Shown piece after piece: positions 4,476-7,851 of a stretch of DNA of 7,851 nucleotides (its first letter is position 1; every line of letters begins with the position of its first letter). The DNA lies in contig CALKMY010000068.1 of the NCBI GenBank assembly GCA_938091275.1, positions 1-7,851 of the forward strand, written 5' to 3'. The translations under genes were made by a program, and so were the position numbers. The stretch comes from Candidatus Nanopelagicales bacterium. GTDB taxonomy: Bacteria; Actinomycetota; Actinomycetes; S36-B12. The notes beneath the pieces are model-generated. The model worked only from the letters and a program-made list of their open reading frames with translations. It did not search any database and had not been told where the DNA came from.

Positions 4476-6574
4476 CGGCTTGCCGCCAACACTGAGTGAA
4501 CAGCATCGATGAGGTCGGCTGTGGTTTCCACCACGTCGTAGCCGTCGGGCAAGTTGGGAAGGAGGTAACGGCCGGCGCCAGCGTCCGGACGAAAGACGAG
4601 CGACGGTCCGGCCGTGTCGATCAAGGACGGATCGTCGGTGATGATCAACTCGGCTGCATCGAGTACCTCGCCGAGTTGCATCGCTCGCGCATCACGAACC
4701 GATCCCCAGACCCGTGTCGGCACCGTCTCATCGATCTCGCCAGCAACGAGGAGATAGCAGGTCATCGCCATTTTCTGATCCCACAGGGTCAGATCGAGCG
4801 GCCAACTCCGCGGTCCTCCGGCCGAGGGGGCGGGGAGATACGCCACGATCGGTCGCGAGCACTCAAGGTCCGTGACCCCGGGCAGCAGAGCCTGGCGAGC
4901 CCGAGAGAGTTCGTTGCCCGATCCCGGGAGTCGGCGTCGAGCGGCATGCCCGGCTCGCCGTCCCCACGCAGCAGGCCCTCGAGCGCGCCGAGCAGGTCGC
5001 CAACTCACCGACGCTCGCTCACCGGGCAGCAGCTGGGCGCCCGCGGGTCGGTCGGCGTAGGCGACGCTCGGGATCGGCACGAAGACATCGTCGACATGCA
5101 CCCTCGGGGCCCTCAGGGCTGTGGTGTTGACACTCGTACCCCGGCGAAGACGTACGCCCAGCGAGCCCTTATCTGGCTTCATCAACGGTCGGTGAATGTG
5201 CGCCGTTAGTTGACCCGAGCCGCGCCATCGAATCGAATCCGCCGCCCCCGAGGGGTCTCGTTGCAGCGGGAGTGACGCGATCACCGTCCCCAGTCGATCG
5301 CACCACACCAGGTGCGCCTCGACATCACCATCCAAGTCGGACGCGAAATCGACGGTGTGCACCACGACGGATACCCGCGAGCGGGACACCGAGATCTCCC
5401 GCAGTTCATGGAAGTAGCGGCGAGCAGAAAAGGGCATGTCCAGCAGGTTCAGGTGTGAGATGTCCAGCCATTCGCGGGCGCTGCGATTAAGCACCGGCTC
5501 ACCCGATCCAGTCGCCCACAATTCGCGTCGGTGGTCACCGGATTCTTCCCGGACCACAACAGTGTCGACGACCGATGCCCAGCGCTCCCAACGCATGGCT
5601 CGCCGGAGCAGGTCAAGATCACTCGTCAGCAAGCCGTAGAAGGCGACGCGCAAAGCCGGGCGGATGAAGTCGAAGGCACGCGGATCGACATTTCGGACGT
5701 AATCGCGGAATTCATCGGCCGCTTCCTTCGCCGCCTCAGGATGAGGATTCTCTCCGATCGCCGACAGATACAGGTACCCCTCGTGGCGAAGAAACTTGAC
5801 GCTCTTGGCCAACCGCAATTCGTCGGAGGAATCTCGCAGCAGAATGTCCATCCGCCTGTTGATCTCCACGCGATCGAGCACATTTCGCATCTGCATTCGA
5901 CCTTGTGTGATGGATGCATCCTCGGCTTTGCGGTCGACGTTCCAGATGTAGACGGCGGCCTGGATAACACCAATGCGTTCCGCGGAAAGAAAACACTGCA
6001 GAGTGAATACCTGATCCTCGAAAAGCAGGCCGTCCGGGAACTGAATGTTGTGTTCTTGGAGGAAAGAGCGTCGATAGATCTTGTTGACACTGATGGTGTC
6101 GTACAACAGTTCTGGCTCCTGCTCGAGGCTCGAGATCAATCGGTCAGCAGCGTGGAGTTCTGGTCGCCACCTCTTGTCTCGATCGCGGGCCACGTCGTGA
6201 CGGATAGCCGTTCCGCACACGACATCGGCGTTCCAATCTTCGGCTGCTCGTAGCAACGTGGCGCATGCATGCAGGTCGTATTCATCGTCCGAGTCACAGA
6301 ACATCACCCAAGGTGCACGGGCCATCCGCAGACCGTCGTTACGTGGAGCGCTACATCCGCCCGAGTTATCCGCACGTGTGAGGAGGCGAATCCGCGAGTC
6401 GTTAACGGCAACGGACTCGACAAACTCGGCGGTTCCATCCGTCGACGCATCGTCGACGACGATGATTTCGATGCTGCGCAACGTTTGTCGACGAATCGAT
6501 TCGAGTGCCCGTCCAATTCGTCCTACATCGTTGAAGCCGATGAGGACAACACTGACCAACGGCTCGTCGCTCAT
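4472..6574 (-). CDS. GT2 glycosyltransferase fused to a partial glycerophosphotransferase-like C-lobe
   Basis: A 700-residue multidomain protein. Residues 6-225 are a GT-A family 2 domain: VVDDAS (39-44), GGCSAPRNDGL (72-82), the metal-binding DSD (94-96), NKIYRRSF (164-171) and FEDQVF (185-190). It should transfer a sugar from a nucleotide donor. Residues 226-345 are mostly helical. Residues 345-505 look like a beta-sandwich of the kind linking GT2 and glycerophosphotransferase domains in actinobacterial teichoic acid enzymes. Residues 526-549 are Arg/Ala/Gly-rich and probably disordered. From 574 to the end the sequence follows the C-lobe of the Glyphos_transf fold but lacks the catalytic histidines. 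Start ATG at 6574 overlaps the upstream stop (ATGA) and is preceded by GAAGGG. The GT2 assignment is sure; the tail assignment is by motif order and moderate. Confidence 0.88.
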   Translation of the reverse strand: MSDEPLVSVVLIGFNDVGRIGRALESIRRQTLRSIEIIVVDDASTDGTAEFVESVAVNDSRIRLLTRADNSGGCSAPRNDGLRMARAPWVMFCDSDDEYDLHACATLLRAAEDWNADVVCGTAIRHDVARDRDKRWRPELHAADRLISSLEQEPELLYDTISVNKIYRRSFLQEHNIQFPDGLLFEDQVFTLQCFLSAERIGVIQAAVYIWNVDRKAEDASITQGRMQMRNVLDRVEINRRMDILLRDSSDELRLAKSVKFLRHEGYLYLSAIGENPHPEAAKEAADEFRDYVRNVDPRAFDFIRPALRVAFYGLLTSDLDLLRRAMRWERWASVVDTVVVREESGDHRRELWATGSGEPVLNRSAREWLDISHLNLLDMPFSARRYFHELREISVSRSRVSVVVHTVDFASDLDGDVEAHLVWCDRLGTVIASLPLQRDPSGAADSIRWRGSGQLTAHIHRPLMKPDKGSLGVRLRRGTSVNTTALRAPRVHVDDVFVPIPSVAYADRPAGAQLLPGERASVSWRPARRARGPAAWGRRAGHAARRRLPGSGNELSRARQALLPGVTDLECSRPIVAYLPAPSAGGPRSWPLDLTLWDQKMAMTCYLLVAGEIDETVPTRVWGSVRDARAMQLGEVLDAAELIITDDPSLIDTAGPSLVFRPDAGAGRYLLPNLPDGYDVVETTADLIDAVHSVLAASR
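4481..4855 (-). other. Degenerate glycerophosphotransferase C-lobe (domain within the GT2 fusion)
   Basis: Residues 574-698 of the fusion protein read in the order of a TagF C-lobe. RPIVAYLPAP (574-583) stands where the YAPTWR strand belongs. CYLLVAGEIDE (606-616) stands where family members have a strand ending in the RxHP or RGH histidine. AAELIITDDPSLIDTAG (640-656) matches the LITDYSSVxFDF site with D647 and S650 kept. VVETTADLIDAV (681-692) matches the closing TTDELxEA helix. No HG or HP motif is present, and the N-lobe with its WHG histidine is missing. I infer a non-catalytic remnant, perhaps used for binding or protein contacts. Confidence 0.55.
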
Positions 6575-7533
6575 TGGGCGCCCTTCAATTCCCGAACAGA
6601 GTTGATGAGAACACCTGCCCGTGCATCGAAGGAGTGTTCTCTCGCGATGGCCATGGCTACCTCCACACGGCGATCGCGACTCGGGAAAGTGTCGTCGACA
6701 GGTGTGTGCAGGATATCGACTAGGTGGTCCTCATCGGTGAACACGACGACGGCGTCACCGAAAACATCCTCCAGACCGGCAGCGCTATCGCTCACCACAC
6801 GTGCACCCGTCGCTACTGCGTCGAAGAGACGATTGCTCAAAAAACCATCGGCGGCCATCTCCGGATGGTGGTCGCTTAACACGATTCCCGCGCCCGCATA
6901 CGCCGCCGGTAGTTGGTCATTGTCGAGAAACTCTCCCGAGATTCGGTCGACCTCGATGAACTCTTCCCACCCCACGCCGTAGACAGACAACTCGTCTGCA
7001 CGATCCGATGTCAGCGCGCCGCGGACGGCAGGACGGAACTGCCCGCGCGTCGAGCCAACGAACAGCAGCGCCGCTCCCGAATCAGGGAGCGCAGCATCCG
7101 GTGAGAATCGATCGGAGGCCGTTGCTTGCAGGAGCGGCGTCGAGGGCACTCCACCGGGCGGACTCCACGTCTTGCTCGCCACGAAAACCATGTCATAGGC
7201 GCGAGCTTCGGCCTCGGTGACGAGCTCCGGGTGGGAAATCACCCACAAGATCCACACGCCGGTTCGCTTCGGCGGCGGATCGACGCCCCTGAGTCCACGA
7301 AGGACGACAACCACATCATCGTGCGACCGCGGTGGTTGGTTTGCTCCCGAGCGGGGCACTACCGAAACCTGTTGCCCTTGACGTCGCAACGCTGCCGCTA
7401 CGTCTCGAGCGAACCAGGTGTCGCCCCACCGCTCGCCTGCTTCACCTTTGGGTGCCGACGTGATGATCGTCCAGCGATAGGCATCTGCCCCAAAGCCCGA
7501 TAGTCGATCCTTGACGGCGCGCAGCACCCGCAT
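6571..7533 (-). CDS. CgeB-like GT-B glycosyltransferase family protein (Glyco_trans_1_2 type)
   Basis: A 320-residue protein without membrane segments. The N-lobe contains WTIITSAP (21-28) and GDTWFARDVAAALRRQG (37-53), the usual opening beta-strand and helix of a Rossmann-like lobe, then VVVVLRGL and ILWVISHPE (95-103), typical of CgeB-like transferases. The C-lobe has LLFVGSTRG (156-164), LSVYGVGW (182-189), and the family hallmark FLSNRLFDAVATGARVVSD (231-249) with E254 shortly after, the donor-binding segment of this group. It is a predicted glycosyltransferase; donor and acceptor are unknown. I chose ATG at 7533 because it overlaps the preceding stop as TGATG, has GGGGGAG about 10 nt upstream, and begins right where recognisable sequence starts. 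The same frame stays open upstream to 7842, but that part is an out-of-frame shadow of the preceding gene. Confidence 0.85.
   Translation of the reverse strand: MRVLRAVKDRLSGFGADAYRWTIITSAPKGEAGERWGDTWFARDVAAALRRQGQQVSVVPRSGANQPPRSHDDVVVVLRGLRGVDPPPKRTGVWILWVISHPELVTEAEARAYDMVFVASKTWSPPGGVPSTPLLQATASDRFSPDAALPDSGAALLFVGSTRGQFRPAVRGALTSDRADELSVYGVGWEEFIEVDRISGEFLDNDQLPAAYAGAGIVLSDHHPEMAADGFLSNRLFDAVATGARVVSDSAAGLEDVFGDAVVVFTDEDHLVDILHTPVDDTFPSRDRRVEVAMAIAREHSFDARAGVLINSVRELKGAQ
6581..6586 (-). promoter_or_regulatory. Shine-Dalgarno for the GT2 fusion gene
   Basis: Minus-strand GAAGGG lies 6 nt before the ATG at 6574, inside the end of the upstream gene. It supports the ATGA-overlap start and translational coupling. 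Confidence 0.65.
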
Positions 7534-7851
7534 CAGCGACCAGCTCCCCCACGCAAGAACCCGGCACCCCAGGCCCCGTGCATCGTGGCGAACACCGTTG
7601 GCAACCGTCGAAACAGCGAGGCGTTTGTCGATTGCGAGGCGACCGAGGCGGAGGCGACCAGGTTGCCCACGGCATAGACCGTTGCCGGAGCCACACCCGC
7701 CACGACCAGGCCGCTGCGGCCTGTCACTACCCCGACAATGCAGACTCCCAACCCGCCTACAACGGCGGCGACGGTTACCGGTGCGGCGAGATATCTCAGC
7801 GAGAGTGTCTCGGGATGGCGGCGAGCCACTTCGCGGCGCCACCGCCCGTAA
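7533..7851 (-). CDS. ExoA-like GT2 glycosyltransferase, C-terminal end only (5' part beyond window)
   Basis: The frame is open to the right edge, reading YGRWRREVARRHPETLSLRYL, so GTG at 7829 is an internal valine rather than a start. About 105 residues are visible. The RWRREVARRHP element, two hydrophobic spans (LAAPVTVAAVVGGLGVCIVG and the stretch around GLVVAGVAPATVYAVG), and the terminal MHGAWGAGFLRG are typical of the C-terminus of membrane-anchored GT2 enzymes of the ExoA/succinoglycan type, where the tail follows a cytosolic GT-A domain. The catalytic domain lies outside the window, so activity cannot be judged. It is the most upstream visible gene of the coupled minus-strand run and overlaps the next gene by one base (TGATG). 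Confidence 0.75.
   Translation of the reverse strand, partial: YGRWRREVARRHPETLSLRYLAAPVTVAAVVGGLGVCIVGVVTGRSGLVVAGVAPATVYAVGNLVASASVASQSTNASLFRRLPTVFATMHGAWGAGFLRGGAGR

Noticed and set aside
4872..5060. Possible frameshift or assembly error in the G+C-rich part of the GT2 fusion.
   Set aside because: The frame is continuous, and recognisable sequence lies on both sides in the same frame. Neither alternative frame offers the missing N-lobe motifs, so a real domain loss fits better.
5531..6253. Plus-strand open frame of 240 codons opposite the GT2 fusion.
   Set aside because: Antisense shadow: the minus-strand frame encodes the GT2 domain and following helical region with conserved motifs, while the plus frame has no family features or ribosome binding site.
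6269..6982. Plus-strand open frame of 237 codons across the junction of two minus-strand genes.
   Set aside because: Ser/Thr/Arg-rich translation typical of antisense frames; it crosses a well-supported ATGA gene junction on the other strand.
7533..7829. A separate 98-residue membrane protein starting at GTG 7829.
   Set aside because: The frame continues upstream to the window edge with RWRREVARRHP, a conserved part of the larger GT2 family, so the GTG is internal.
7534..7842. N-terminal extension of the CgeB-like gene to 7842.
   Set aside because: The extension is an Arg/Gly-rich shadow of the ExoA-like GT2 tail, which has clear membrane spans and the WGAGFLRG ending in another frame; TGATG coupling supports the start at 7533.
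1..7851. tRNA, rRNA, CRISPR repeats, insertion sequences, riboswitches and attachment sites.
   Set aside because: Looked for and not seen. The window is almost fully coding, with no direct repeat array, transposase-like protein or long non-coding stretch.

Overview
The window is a compact cell-surface glycopolymer locus from a high-G+C actinobacterium. GTG starts, ATGA-type gene overlaps, Arg/Ala-rich proteins and almost no intergenic DNA all point that way. A Mycobacteriales-type genus (Rhodococcus, Gordonia or Williamsia-like) is my guess, but no rRNA or other marker gene is present to confirm it. I see no tRNA, mobile element, CRISPR array or phage gene.

Layout. Three blocks are packed end to end. 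(1) Minus strand, 1-1369: an ABC-2 polysaccharide exporter, with the permease followed by its ATPase, which runs off the left edge. (2) Plus strand, 1391-3345: a TagB/TagF-type glycerophosphotransferase family protein and a LicC-like nucleotidyltransferase, joined by an ATGA overlap. (3) Minus strand, 3342-7851: four glycosyltransferase-type genes in one translationally coupled run. In transcription order these are an ExoA-like GT2 (C-terminal part only), a CgeB-like GT-B protein, a 700-residue GT2 fusion and a GT4. Blocks 1 and 2 diverge from a 21-bp gap. Blocks 2 and 3 converge on a shared CTAG that holds both stop codons.

How it may work (inference). The glycosyltransferases build an oligosaccharide on a lipid carrier. 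The nucleotidyltransferase makes a CDP- (or other NDP-) activated alcohol phosphate, and the block 2 transferase adds it as a phosphodiester. The ABC transporter then exports the product, giving a teichoic-acid-like or phospho-decorated glycopolymer.

What is unusual. The ABC ATPase is a full-frame protein, preceded by a strong ribosome binding site, in which Walker A Lys and Ser/Thr, the signature motif and the Walker B catalytic Glu are all replaced. The 700-residue GT2 ends in what looks like half of a glycerophosphotransferase domain without its catalytic histidines. The locus therefore seems to keep two catalytically silent relatives of its own enzymes, which suggests hetero-complexes or regulatory pseudoenzymes. 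The divergent start region also looks like a mirror-symmetric -10 element serving two leaderless transcripts.
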